Assembly (NCBI RefSeq): GCF_000772045.1
Contig: NZ_CP009754.1
Coordinates: 4,526,001-4,590,000, forward strand
DNA: 64,000 nucleotides
Reading direction: 5' to 3'
Source: Streptomyces sp. CCM_MD2014
Lineage (GTDB): Bacteria > Actinomycetota > Actinomycetes > Streptomycetales > Streptomycetaceae
Part shown: positions 23,203 to 31,156 of the stretch, piece by piece
Layout: the number at the start of each line of letters is the position of its first letter
Numbering within the stretch: position 1 is the stretch's first letter
Notes under the pieces: model-generated
Database searches by the model: none
What the model was told of the DNA's origin: nothing
The model's input: only the letters and a program-made list of their open reading frames with translations
Position numbers and translations under genes: made by a program

Positions 23203-23460
23203 ATGGACCACATCGTCACTGTTCAGGAAGCTGTTACCGCGTTCGCTCCGTGGATGGAGCCGACGGACGCGGAGCTGGCTGCGATCGAGCTGGAGATGCC
23301 CGCGATCCTCGCGGATGTCGACCTGGTCGACGCGGAGATTGCCGCTCTGGAGACCCGGCCGGCCGAGCTGGACGCCCGCCGTACCCGCCGGGCCCGTCGC
23401 AAGGCCCTGGCCACGCGCGCCGTGCTGGCCAACCGTGCCGCCTGCGGGGAGGCGGCGTGA
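23203..23460 (+). CDS. Small acidic/helical AICE protein (DUF6284-like)
   Basis: This 85-aa protein begins MDHIVTVQEAVTAF. It is Ala/Glu-rich in its first half (two LAAIELEMPAIL-type helices) and Arg-rich in its second (DARRTRRARRKALATRA). The sequence resembles small proteins at the head of spread operons in streptomycete AICEs. The ATG at 23203 follows AGGGAG. Its stop overlaps the next gene by 4 nt. The function is unknown. Confidence 0.75.
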   Translation: MDHIVTVQEAVTAFAPWMEPTDAELAAIELEMPAILADVDLVDAEIAALETRPAELDARRTRRARRKALATRAVLANRAACGEAA

Positions 23461-23990
23461 TCCGCATCGTCACCGCCGGGCGCCTCGCCCGGCTGGAGCA
23501 GGAAGCCGACCAGGCCCGCGACCGTGCGCGGGACGTACAGGCGCAGGCGGACGCTGCGTGGGGAAGCCAGGTGCGGGAGCTGTACGCCGTCACCGACCGC
23601 GCGGAGCGGGCAGAGGCCACCACCAATGAAGTGGGCGTCCTGCTGTCCGGCGCACTGGCGGAGCTGTCCGACGCGCAGCAAGAGCTGCTGCGCAAGGACA
23701 TCGAGATCCGCCGACTGCGTGAGGTGCTGGACTCGGGGGTGTTGGTGGGGCGGTCGCTGACGGTGCTGATGCACTACGGCGAGCCGCACACCGTCTACGC
23801 CACCCGCGAGGACGCGTTGGCGGACACGGCCACGCACGGCGTGCCCGCCGGCACCGCGTGGGTGCCCTGCGGTGAACGCCCGGCGTCCGCGTCCACGTGG
23901 TGCGTCGCAGCGTTCATCTACGACGCCGGCTGCAAGGGCTACCGCCGCTCGTTCATGCCCGCTCCGGAGCCGGTCGGGGGTGCGGCGTGA
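23457..23990 (+). CDS. Hypothetical AICE protein with coiled coil
   Basis: This 177-aa protein has a long charged helix or coiled coil at about residues 10-100 (RLARLEQEADQARDRARDVQAQ, then LSDAQQELLRKDIEIRRLREVL). A short C-terminal globular region carries three Cys (WVPCGERP, WCVAAF, AGCKGYRRSF). The GTG start overlaps the upstream stop (GTGA) and its own stop overlaps the next gene, so translation is coupled. The family is not recognised. Its position suggests a role in plasmid spread. Confidence 0.75.
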   Translation: MIRIVTAGRLARLEQEADQARDRARDVQAQADAAWGSQVRELYAVTDRAERAEATTNEVGVLLSGALAELSDAQQELLRKDIEIRRLREVLDSGVLVGRSLTVLMHYGEPHTVYATREDALADTATHGVPAGTAWVPCGERPASASTWCVAAFIYDAGCKGYRRSFMPAPEPVGGAA

Positions 23991-24994
23991 ACAGTGTTCA
24001 GACCCGTTCAGCAGAGCGCGCCCTGTCCGGCGGCACCTGGCTCATCGTGTGCGGCGCGATGCTCTACTCCATCCTCACCGTCACACCGCTCATGGCGAAG
24101 CACACGGCCGAGCAGTGGGACTGGACAGCGCCGATCCTGCCCCTCGTGGTGGACGCCGCCGTCGTCATCGTGGTCAAGCTCGATGACGTCCTGGCCCGCC
24201 TGGGCGGGCACGGCGGCCGCTGGCCGGTCGTGCTGCGGTGGATGACCGGGCTGATGACCCTCGCCCTCAACACCGCCGACTCTGCACTGAAGAAAGACCT
24301 GGTCGGCGTAGCAGTCCACGCCGTCGCGCCACTGCTGCTGATCGTCACCGCAGAGACTTCCCTGGCCTACCGGCGGGCTATCGCCCGCGCGGTGGCCGCG
24401 CTGGAAGCCGAGCAGCAGGCCGAGCGGGAGCGGCGCGAGCAGGCGGCCCGCGAGCGTGCCGCACAGGCCCGCGCGGAGGCCCGCGAGGAGCGCGAGCACG
24501 CCGCGCAGTTGGCCCGTGAACAACGTGAACACGAAGCCTCACTCGCCCGCGAGCAGGCCGAGCGGGAAGAGCGGCAGCGCCGCGAGGAGCGGGAAGCCCG
24601 GGAGCGGGCGGAGGCTGCCGAGCGGGCCGAGCGTGAACGCCGTGAACGCGAGCGTGAACAGCGTGAACAGGAGCGTGAACGGGCCGAGCGGGAAGCCACC
24701 GCACGCCTGGCCCGCGAGCGCGCCGAACGCGAGGCGCGTGAACGCCGTGAACACCAGGAGCGCGAGGAGCGGGCCGAGCGTGAACGCGCCGCCCTGCTGG
24801 CCCGCGGCCCGGCCAACGGCAAGCTCCCCGAGGACGACGCCCGCCAGATCGTGGCCGCCGCGTTCGGCGCCGGACTGTCCGTGCGCTCCGCCGCGGAGCT
24901 GTGCGGCTGGTCGGTCGGATGGGTGTCCACCCGCTACGCCGAACACCGCGACCCGAGCACGGCCGGTGCGTCGCTGGCCATCGCCAGCCAGTGA
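23987..24994 (+). CDS. SpdB-like DUF2637 membrane protein with long charged helix
   Basis: This 335-aa protein starts with four hydrophobic segments (about 14-125: GGTWLIVCGAMLYSIL, APILPLVVDAAVVIVV, MTGLMTLALN, APLLLIVTAETSLAY), the DUF2637/Spd pattern. A stretch of about 150 residues made almost only of E, R, A and Q (about 130-275) follows, predicted as a single long alpha helix. The C-terminus has a short HTH-like segment (IVAAAFGAGLSVRSAAELCGWSVGWV). Spd proteins help the element move from the entry point through the recipient mycelium. The GTG at 23987 is coupled to the upstream gene. Confidence 0.85.
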   Translation: MNSVQTRSAERALSGGTWLIVCGAMLYSILTVTPLMAKHTAEQWDWTAPILPLVVDAAVVIVVKLDDVLARLGGHGGRWPVVLRWMTGLMTLALNTADSALKKDLVGVAVHAVAPLLLIVTAETSLAYRRAIARAVAALEAEQQAERERREQAARERAAQARAEAREEREHAAQLAREQREHEASLAREQAEREERQRREEREARERAEAAERAERERREREREQREQERERAEREATARLARERAEREARERREHQEREERAERERAALLARGPANGKLPEDDARQIVAAAFGAGLSVRSAAELCGWSVGWVSTRYAEHRDPSTAGASLAIASQ

Positions 24995-25332
24995 TGGGCA
25001 CCGTCCCCGTCTACCCGTGGCGGCTCGCCCCGGACGGATTGGCCACGAAGCGCCAGCTGCGCGCGCTCGGGCTGCGTCCCGGCGGGCAGGACGTGGCCGC
25101 GCAGGTCGAGCGCCCGCGCCGTCGTCGTGAACCGCTGGTCGCCTACCTCTACCGCGTCGAGCAGGCCAAGCCCGTCCGGCCGATGACGCCCGCGAAGTGG
25201 GCAGCGCTGGCCAAGGCCAATGCCGCCCGCCGGGTCTGCCCCGAGTGCCGGCGGGATGCCGGATACGTGATCCCGCCCTCGCTCGGCATATGCACCCCGT
25301 GTGCCTTCCCCGAGGAACAGCGCGCCGCCTGA
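24994..25332 (+). CDS. RRQRL-type zinc-binding protein
   Basis: This 112-aa protein begins MGTVPVYPWRLAPDGLATKRQLRALGLRPGG, typical of the small AICE family annotated as RRQRL motif-containing zinc-binding protein. The C-terminal part has a four-cysteine zinc site: CPECRRD then CTPC. The ATG shares a base with the upstream stop (TGATG). The role is unknown. Conservation in spread operons suggests a DNA- or partner-binding accessory. Confidence 0.8.
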   Translation: MGTVPVYPWRLAPDGLATKRQLRALGLRPGGQDVAAQVERPRRRREPLVAYLYRVEQAKPVRPMTPAKWAALAKANAARRVCPECRRDAGYVIPPSLGICTPCAFPEEQRAA

Positions 25333-25359
25333 ACATCACTCCTGACCACGGGAGTTCGA

Positions 25360-25665
25360 GTGAAAGACACACGTCACCGCGCCCTGATGACGGGCGCCGT
25401 CGCCGTCAGTACGGCCCTGGCCGTTGTGATCGGCGTGCGACTGTCCGGCTACGGCGTGCCCGTCACGCTGCTGCTGGCCTGCTGCCTGTCCTGCGTGGCC
25501 ACCTTCTCCAGCCTGCTGTTCCGCCTGGTCAGTGCCTGGTCGACGACCACGCACCGCTGCACACGGCCCGACTGCGACTTCCGCGTCAGCCTCACCCACG
25601 CCGACGCCACCGAAAACAGGCGCTGGCAGGAGATCGCCGCGCGTCACCCGCACCGCAGCCACTGA
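25360..25665 (+). CDS. Small two-span membrane protein (Spd-type)
   Basis: This 101-aa protein has two hydrophobic segments (MTGAVAVSTALAVVIGVRL and VTLLLACCLSCVATFSSLLF) and a short cytoplasmic tail with CTRPDCDF and basic residues. The GTG at 25360 has GGAG 5 nt upstream. It is a likely spread accessory by position, and no specific family is certain. Confidence 0.7.
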   Translation: MKDTRHRALMTGAVAVSTALAVVIGVRLSGYGVPVTLLLACCLSCVATFSSLLFRLVSAWSTTTHRCTRPDCDFRVSLTHADATENRRWQEIAARHPHRSH

Positions 25666-25689
25666 GCTGCGCCTTTCCCTGATTCGGCA

Positions 25690-25726
25690 GGCCCGGCCAA
25701 CCGCCTCCTACAGCCCTGGCCGGGCC
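25690..25726 (+). terminator. Hairpin between spread genes
   Basis: GGCCCGGCCA and TGGCCGGGCC form a perfect 10-bp stem 27 bp before the next start. It could be partial terminator or attenuator within the operon. Confidence 0.6.
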
Positions 25727-25753
25727 CTACTCCCATGAAGGAGTGCTCTCAGC

Positions 25754-27355
25754 ATGACGGAAGTCAGCACCGAGCCGGTAGCCATCCGGGTCCCCGCACC
25801 GCCCCCGCCGCCCGCACCCGCCCCGGTCGAGCAGGCGCCGACCGATCCGGGGCCCGAGCACACGCCCGGCGGCTGGCCGGTCGTCCCGCTCGCCCTGGCC
25901 GGGGCGAACAGCACCGTGAGCATGGTCGCCACCGCCGCCCTGGTCGGCGGCCCGATCGCCGCCGCGGTGGCCGCGACCGGTGCCGTCGTCCTCGGCGCCG
26001 TGGCCGGCACGCGCAGCAGCAACACCAGCCCCCGCAAGGAAGCCCGCCGCACCGCCGCCCGCACCGCCGGACGATCCGCCGCACGCCGCGCGAGCCTGCG
26101 CCACGGCGGAGCAGGCACCGCTGGCACCCGTTCGGGCGGCGCGGGGGCCGGTCGATCCGGTGGCAAGTCGGGCAGCGGGCCCGGTCAGCACCGCCGCGGG
26201 GCGGGCCCGTCCGCCCGTCGCGGCAGCACCGCAACCGGCACGGCCAGCAAGCCCGGCAGCAGCACCGGCAAGGGCACGACCGCCAAGCACACGGCCGGTC
26301 CCGTCGGGAAGGCTGCGGGCAAGGCGGGGCAGGTCAAGGCCCTGCGCCGGTCCGCACAGCAGGCCGCTCCCGGTTCCCGGGCCGGGCAGCGGGCGCAGAT
26401 CACGGCGGCCCGCCGCGCGGTCGCGGACGCCCGCCGCAACGCCAAGGCCCGCACCACCGCCGGCGGCGCCGGGCTCACCTCCCGCGCCGGTCGCCGTGGC
26501 GGTCTGGGTGGTCGGATGCTCGGCGGTGCTGCACGTAAGGCCCGCGCTGCGCGGGATGCGGCGGTCGCCAAGAACCGTGCGAAGCGCGACGCGAAGACCG
26601 CCGGCACGGTCGCAGCGAAGCGCGCCGCGGTCCGCAAGGCGCCGGCCCGGCGGGCGGCGCGACAGGCGCTGCGCCGGTCCGCGGCCCGTTTCCACGGCCG
26701 GCGCCTGCTCGCCGCCCTGCTCGCCCTCCCGCTCGGGTTGCTCGGGCTGGTCACCAGCCCGATCGGCCGCAAGCTCGGACTGCCCTGGCTCATCCACCCC
26801 GGACGCCGCCTCTACCGGCGTCTGGCCAGCGTCGCGGCCGAGCAGCGGGCCGGACGGGATGAGGCGATCCGCAAGGAGCAGGCCGAGCAGGAAGCCGCCG
26901 CCGACGCGGAAGCCACCAAGGACGGCGCCGACGGCATCACCGACAGCGTCGAGCGTCCCGAGTCCACCGTTCCCATCAGCACGAACACCGAGTCGAGTGA
27001 GGGAGAGCACGTGTCCGGTTTCCGGTTCGAAGAGGCCGCCGCCGAGATGGAGCAGGCCGCCAACACCTACGACCCCGAGAACGCCATGGAGATCCTCGCC
27101 ATGGTCGAGGGACTGCCCGCCGCCCTCACGTCGGTGGCGAACGTGATGAAGATCCTGGCCGAGCGCTCCGACTCCGAGTTCCCGCTGGAGAAGGAGGTCG
27201 CGGACGGCTTCAACGACATCTTCGGCGCCCTGATGAGCGCGGTCGCGGTCGCCGAGGACATGGGACCGCTGTTCCGCCAGGCCCACGAGCAGGACATCGC
27301 CCGGCACGAGGACCCCCGCAACGGCACCGAGGCCGAGAAGGGCTGGAACGTCTGA
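25754..27355 (+). CDS. Large Ala/Arg-rich protein upstream of traB
   Basis: This 533-aa protein has a Pro-rich N-terminus, a hydrophobic stretch (about 50-85: SMVATAALVGGPIAAAVAATGAVVL) and then about 200 residues of Lys/Arg/Ala/Gly low complexity resembling histone H1 tails. A second hydrophobic segment (LLAALLALPLGLLGLV) and an acidic, ordered C-terminal domain of about 115 residues follow. Related genes precede traB in many AICEs. The basic region could hold DNA near the translocase, but that is inference. Its stop lies 1 bp from the traB start. Confidence 0.8.
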   Translation: MTEVSTEPVAIRVPAPPPPPAPAPVEQAPTDPGPEHTPGGWPVVPLALAGANSTVSMVATAALVGGPIAAAVAATGAVVLGAVAGTRSSNTSPRKEARRTAARTAGRSAARRASLRHGGAGTAGTRSGGAGAGRSGGKSGSGPGQHRRGAGPSARRGSTATGTASKPGSSTGKGTTAKHTAGPVGKAAGKAGQVKALRRSAQQAAPGSRAGQRAQITAARRAVADARRNAKARTTAGGAGLTSRAGRRGGLGGRMLGGAARKARAARDAAVAKNRAKRDAKTAGTVAAKRAAVRKAPARRAARQALRRSAARFHGRRLLAALLALPLGLLGLVTSPIGRKLGLPWLIHPGRRLYRRLASVAAEQRAGRDEAIRKEQAEQEAAADAEATKDGADGITDSVERPESTVPISTNTESSEGEHVSGFRFEEAAAEMEQAANTYDPENAMEILAMVEGLPAALTSVANVMKILAERSDSEFPLEKEVADGFNDIFGALMSAVAVAEDMGPLFRQAHEQDIARHEDPRNGTEAEKGWNV

Positions 27356-27356
27356 C

Positions 27357-29474
27357 ATGAGCAGCACCGCCACCGCCAAGAAGCAGGCGAGCAGTGGCCC
27401 GGTGCTGGACTGGGCGGCCGGTCACGGACCCGTGACCGGCGCCCTGTCCGCCACCACCGGAGCCTTCGCCGTCGCCACCACCGGCGCCGCCACCCACATG
27501 CCGCCCGGCTGGGCCCTGGCCGTGGGGGCGGCCGGCGCCCTCGGCCACACCATCGTCGGCCTGCGCATCCGCAACGCTGGCCGCACCCTGGCCACCCGCG
27601 CCGCCTCCTGGCTGGTCGGCGCCGGATGGACCACCTGGGCCATGACCCATGGTCCCCTCACCTGGGCCGCCCTCGGCTCCCTGGCCACCATGGGCGTCGG
27701 CATCGGCGCCGCCGCCCGATCGGCCGCCCTCTTCGAAGAGGCCCGCGAGGAGGAAGCCCTCGCAGCCGAGCGGCGGCAGGTCGCCGCTGAGCTGTCCGCG
27801 GACCGGCGGGCGATCGCCGCGGAATGGGTCGACCGCATCCAGCGGGTGTGCTCGATCACCGTGCGCGTGGTCGGCGTCGAGCAGTGGGAGACCGGCGCCG
27901 GCTACTCCATCGACGCCGAACTCCCCGCCGGCGGCGCCACCTGGAACAAGATCGCCGCCGAGTCCGCGCGACTGTCGGCGGACGCACGCCTGCCGCACGG
28001 CTGCACCGCCACCGCGTCCCCCGGCGTCCACCAGGGTCGCGTCATCATCGACGTGACCACGGTCAACGTGCTGGAACAGGAGCGCACCTACCCGTCCGAC
28101 TACGGGCCGCTCTCCGTCCACACCGGCATCCCCTGGGGCTACCGCACGAACGCGGAACAGATCCTCGCCTACCTGCGCGAGCAGTGCGCGCTCATCGTCG
28201 GACCGACCGGATCGGGCAAGACCAACATGGTCCACTCGATCCTCGCCGGGTTCGCCCGCGCCGACGACATCCTCACCTGGGTCATCGACCTCAACGCCGG
28301 ATCCGCGGGCCTGCCCTGGGTGCTTCCCGCCCTCAACGGCGAGATCAGTGCCCCGGACGGGATGGCGGTGCGGCCCGGTATCGACTGGCTCGCCGGAACG
28401 TACGACGAGGCCATGACCATGCTCGATGTGGCGGTGCGCGTGGCCAAGCAGCGCAAGATGGGCTACCAGGACGTACTGGCCCGTGCGAACACGGATCTGC
28501 TGCCGATCAGCGCGAAGGTTCCCCAGATCATGCTGGTCATCGACGAGGGTGCGGAGATCCTGGCCAGCCCGGACCGGCAGGTCCGCAAGCTCGGGGAAAA
28601 GATCCTGGAGGTGATCCGGATCGCCCGCGCCATGGGCATCCGCACCGTCCTCACGGCCCTCGGAGCGACCGGCAGTGTGCTGAGCAATCTCATGATCCGT
28701 CGGGAAGCCAAGGTCCGCGTCGCCCTGACCGGAGGCGAGAAGGAGGGCATGGACCTGTCGAAGATGTTCCCCGGCTCCCGCGGGCTGCGCGTCGAGCAGG
28801 CCCCGCACAAGGGCGCCGGGTTCATGGGCACCCCCGAGTCCCCGGCCGCGCTGTTCAAGGCGTGGCGGATCCTGCCCAACCAGATCCGGGAGATCATCGC
28901 CGCCACCTCCGAGCGGCACCCCACCCTGGACACGGTGTCCGCCAAGGCGGCCGGGCCCGCCTACGCCCGCCGCTGGGACTCCGACCGCACCGCGTGGATG
29001 CGCGACCAGGCCACCACCGACGACGCCGGCACCATCGGCACGGGCGACTCGGGCCTGAAGCTGTCCGCGTTCAACCGTCCGGAGCAGGCGCCCGTTTCGC
29101 CGGAAGACGAGATGCTGCGCCAGTTCCGGGAGCAGATCGACGCCAAGTTCGGGACCGCTCCGGAACCGCAGACCCCCACGGGGAATGACGGGCCGCCGGC
29201 CGGGGGCGGGTTGAACCTGTCGGCGCTGCGGGGCGAGCAGGACAGCCCCGCACAGCAGGCGGCGCTGGCGCTGCTGCTCGCCGCCGGCCGCGAGGGCACC
29301 GGGGCATCCGCGATCGCCCGCGCGCTCTCCGAGGAGCACGGCACGTCACGTCAGACGGTCGTCGGCTGGCTGCGGGACTGGGTCAAGGACGGCACCGCCG
29401 TCCGCGTCGGGGAAGGCACCAAGGCCCGCTACGTCCACCGCCAGCACGCCCCCGAGCAGCCGCCGGAAGGCTGA
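27357..29474 (+). CDS. traB: FtsK/SpoIIIE-like conjugative DNA translocase
   Basis: This 705-aa protein has two or three N-terminal membrane segments (about 25-105), a motor domain with Walker A GPTGSGKTN (about 281-289) and Walker B IMLVIDEG (about 390-397), and a C-terminal winged-helix region (about 640-690, ASAIARALSEEHGTSRQTVVGWL). That layout is the TraB/TraSA type, which alone moves double-stranded DNA between hyphae by recognising short repeats at clt. The ATG at 27357 follows the upstream stop. A GACAAG repeat array lies 400 bp downstream and is a candidate target. Confidence 0.95.
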   Translation: MSSTATAKKQASSGPVLDWAAGHGPVTGALSATTGAFAVATTGAATHMPPGWALAVGAAGALGHTIVGLRIRNAGRTLATRAASWLVGAGWTTWAMTHGPLTWAALGSLATMGVGIGAAARSAALFEEAREEEALAAERRQVAAELSADRRAIAAEWVDRIQRVCSITVRVVGVEQWETGAGYSIDAELPAGGATWNKIAAESARLSADARLPHGCTATASPGVHQGRVIIDVTTVNVLEQERTYPSDYGPLSVHTGIPWGYRTNAEQILAYLREQCALIVGPTGSGKTNMVHSILAGFARADDILTWVIDLNAGSAGLPWVLPALNGEISAPDGMAVRPGIDWLAGTYDEAMTMLDVAVRVAKQRKMGYQDVLARANTDLLPISAKVPQIMLVIDEGAEILASPDRQVRKLGEKILEVIRIARAMGIRTVLTALGATGSVLSNLMIRREAKVRVALTGGEKEGMDLSKMFPGSRGLRVEQAPHKGAGFMGTPESPAALFKAWRILPNQIREIIAATSERHPTLDTVSAKAAGPAYARRWDSDRTAWMRDQATTDDAGTIGTGDSGLKLSAFNRPEQAPVSPEDEMLRQFREQIDAKFGTAPEPQTPTGNDGPPAGGGLNLSALRGEQDSPAQQAALALLLAAGREGTGASAIARALSEEHGTSRQTVVGWLRDWVKDGTAVRVGEGTKARYVHRQHAPEQPPEG

Positions 29475-29492
29475 CCACGGCCCGGGAAGCTG

Positions 29493-29744
29493 CTACTCCC
29501 AGCCCATGTCCCGGGCGACGATCTCCCGGGCCCGTTCCAGATCGCTCTCCGTCGTTCCGAGTGCCCACTCGTCGAGCTGTGCCAACAGATCGGTCAGGGC
29601 CTGCTTCTCCGCTTTATGGTTGACCGGCAGCCGGTCAAAGTCCAGCTCCATCAGCCAGTGAAAGAGCACCACCACATCGGGCGCCCAGAGGCTGATGTCG
29701 ACATGAGAGTCAAGGTCCAGCGGGCCGGTTGCATCGTCGGTCAT
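29493..29744 (-). CDS. Small leftward AICE protein beside traB
   Basis: This 83-aa acidic protein begins MTDDATGPLDLDSHVDISLW and contains VVVLFHWLMELDFDRLPVNH and a helical tail ending ARDMGWE. It is on the opposite strand from all neighbouring element genes and converges on traB with 18 bp between them. Its codon bias is convincing. No family is recognised. Its promoter would lie at the edge of the GACAAG array. Confidence 0.7.
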   Translation of the reverse strand: MTDDATGPLDLDSHVDISLWAPDVVVLFHWLMELDFDRLPVNHKAEKQALTDLLAQLDEWALGTTESDLERAREIVARDMGWE

Positions 29745-29877
29745 GAGCGAACCATACGGCCGACCGTTCGAACCACGATCTTGCACTTCCACCCCGACTT
29801 GCTGCTTGTCGCCCCCGCTCCGGGAAGGGCTCTTGGCGGCCTGCTGAAGGCCTGAAACGGCTTGTGACCTGCAAGGC

Positions 29878-29954
29878 GACAAGCGACAAGACAAGACAAG
29901 CGACAAGCCACACGACAAGCACGCGACAAGGAAGACGACAAGCCACGCGACAAG
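29878..29954 (+). repeat. GACAAG repeat array (candidate clt)
   Basis: Nine direct copies of GACAAG, mostly as CGACAAG, start at 29878, 29885, 29890, 29895, 29902, 29914, 29925, 29937 and 29949. The last four are 11-12 bp apart, so they lie on one face of the helix. An inverted copy (CTTGTC) lies at 29805. TraB proteins recognise direct 8-bp repeats in clt, usually close to their gene. This array sits in a non-coding gap just after traB. Confidence 0.65.
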
Positions 29955-29971
29955 CACACCCACCCATCCGA

Positions 29972-30004
29972 GCGGGCCCGCACCAGTCCCTGGTGCGGGC
30001 CCGC
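29972..30004 (+). terminator. Strong hairpin after the repeat array
   Basis: A perfect 15-bp stem (GCGGGCCCGCACCAG / CTGGTGCGGGCCCGC) with a 3-nt loop lies 22 bp before the next gene. The position suggests termination of transcription through the repeat array. Confidence 0.8.
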
Positions 30005-30026
30005 GGCTCATCCGAGGAGCCCCGCA

Positions 30027-30338
30027 ATGGACCACCGCACCCCGCCGGGGAACATCGCCCCGCACATACCCACCGCCGACTGGCAGCGCGCACAGGCCAC
30101 CGGACAGCCCGTCGTCATCGTCGTCAACGACACGCACCCGGCCGGCATCCCCTGGCGCCGGGCGCTGATCCCGTTCGCGATCGCCGGGGCGGTCGTGGCC
30201 GGCGGCTGGGGACTGGTCGCCTGCCTGTGCCTGCTGCTCGACGCCGCGGCCCACACCGCCACCGTCGTCGCCGGCGCCGCCGGACCCATCGGCATCGGCG
30301 GCATCACCCTCAAGCTCGCCCGCAGCAAGACCACCTAG
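30027..30338 (+). CDS. Small membrane protein (SpdC-like)
   Basis: This 103-aa protein has a polar N-terminus (about 45 residues) and two hydrophobic segments (RALIPFAIAGAVVAGGWGLVACLCLLLDA and TATVVAGAAGPIGIGGITL). The ATG at 30027 follows GAGGAG. Small two-span proteins in this place in AICEs are usually called spread proteins. No catalytic motif is present. Confidence 0.7.
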   Translation: MDHRTPPGNIAPHIPTADWQRAQATGQPVVIVVNDTHPAGIPWRRALIPFAIAGAVVAGGWGLVACLCLLLDAAAHTATVVAGAAGPIGIGGITLKLARSKTT

Positions 30339-30427
30339 ATACGCCCGGGGCGACCGCCCCTCTCGCCAAAGATTCGCGGTCGCCCCGGCCAACCGGCCCA
30401 CAACAGACCTGTTGGAGGTCTCCCAGC

Positions 30428-31156
30428 ATGACTCAACCGACCGACATCCGGCGAGACGGCGAGCGACCGTTACTCCTGGACCTCTTCTCGTGCGCCGGCG
30501 GCGCCGCGATGGGCTACCTGCGCGCCGGCTTCCGTGTGCACGGCTGCGACATCGCCCACCGGCCCAACTACCCCTTCCCGTACCACCGGGGCGACGCACT
30601 CGCCCACCTCGCCCACCTGATCACCACGGGCGAGATCCGCCGGTACACGTTCGTCCACGCCTCCCCGCCCTGCCAGGCCAAGTGCTCCCTGACCATCGGC
30701 ACCAACCAGTCCAAGGGATGGGGCGGCACGCACGAGGACCTCGTGGCACCCACCCGCGAACTGCTCGACCAGACCGGCCTGCCGTACGTCATCGAGCAGC
30801 CCAATGGACGTGCCGAGATCCGCAAAGACCTCCGGTTGTGCGGCGAGATGTACGGGCTCGGGGTCATCCGGCACCGCAACTTCGAGTTGGGCGGCTGGAG
30901 TGCCCCGCAACCGGACCACGTCCCGCACCGGGGCCGCGTGCGTGGCTACCGGCACGGTGAGTTCCACGAGGGCCCCTACGTCGCCCCGTACGGCAACGGT
31001 GGCGGCAAGCCCACCGTTGCGGAGCTGCAAGCGGCGATGGGCATCACGTGGACCGACGTGCGCGAGGAGCTGACCGAGGCCATCCCGCCCGCCTACAGCG
31101 AGTACATCGGTCGCGCCTTCCGGGCCTCCCGCGTCGCGCTGGGGGTGGCGGCATGA
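30428..31156 (+). CDS. Compact DNA (cytosine-5) methyltransferase homologue
   Basis: This 242-aa protein contains the C5-methyltransferase SAM motif DLFSCAGGAAMGY (from about residue 17), catalytic motif IV as SPPCQ (Cys at about 80) and a motif VI-like EQPNG at about 122. It ends with an AYSEYIGRAF segment resembling motif X. It is much shorter than typical enzymes (over 300 aa) and has little room for a target-recognition domain. Similar compact forms occur in actinophages. A role in protecting the element from host restriction is inferred. The stop overlaps the primase start. Confidence 0.82.
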   Translation: MTQPTDIRRDGERPLLLDLFSCAGGAAMGYLRAGFRVHGCDIAHRPNYPFPYHRGDALAHLAHLITTGEIRRYTFVHASPPCQAKCSLTIGTNQSKGWGGTHEDLVAPTRELLDQTGLPYVIEQPNGRAEIRKDLRLCGEMYGLGVIRHRNFELGGWSAPQPDHVPHRGRVRGYRHGEFHEGPYVAPYGNGGGKPTVAELQAAMGITWTDVREELTEAIPPAYSEYIGRAFRASRVALGVAA

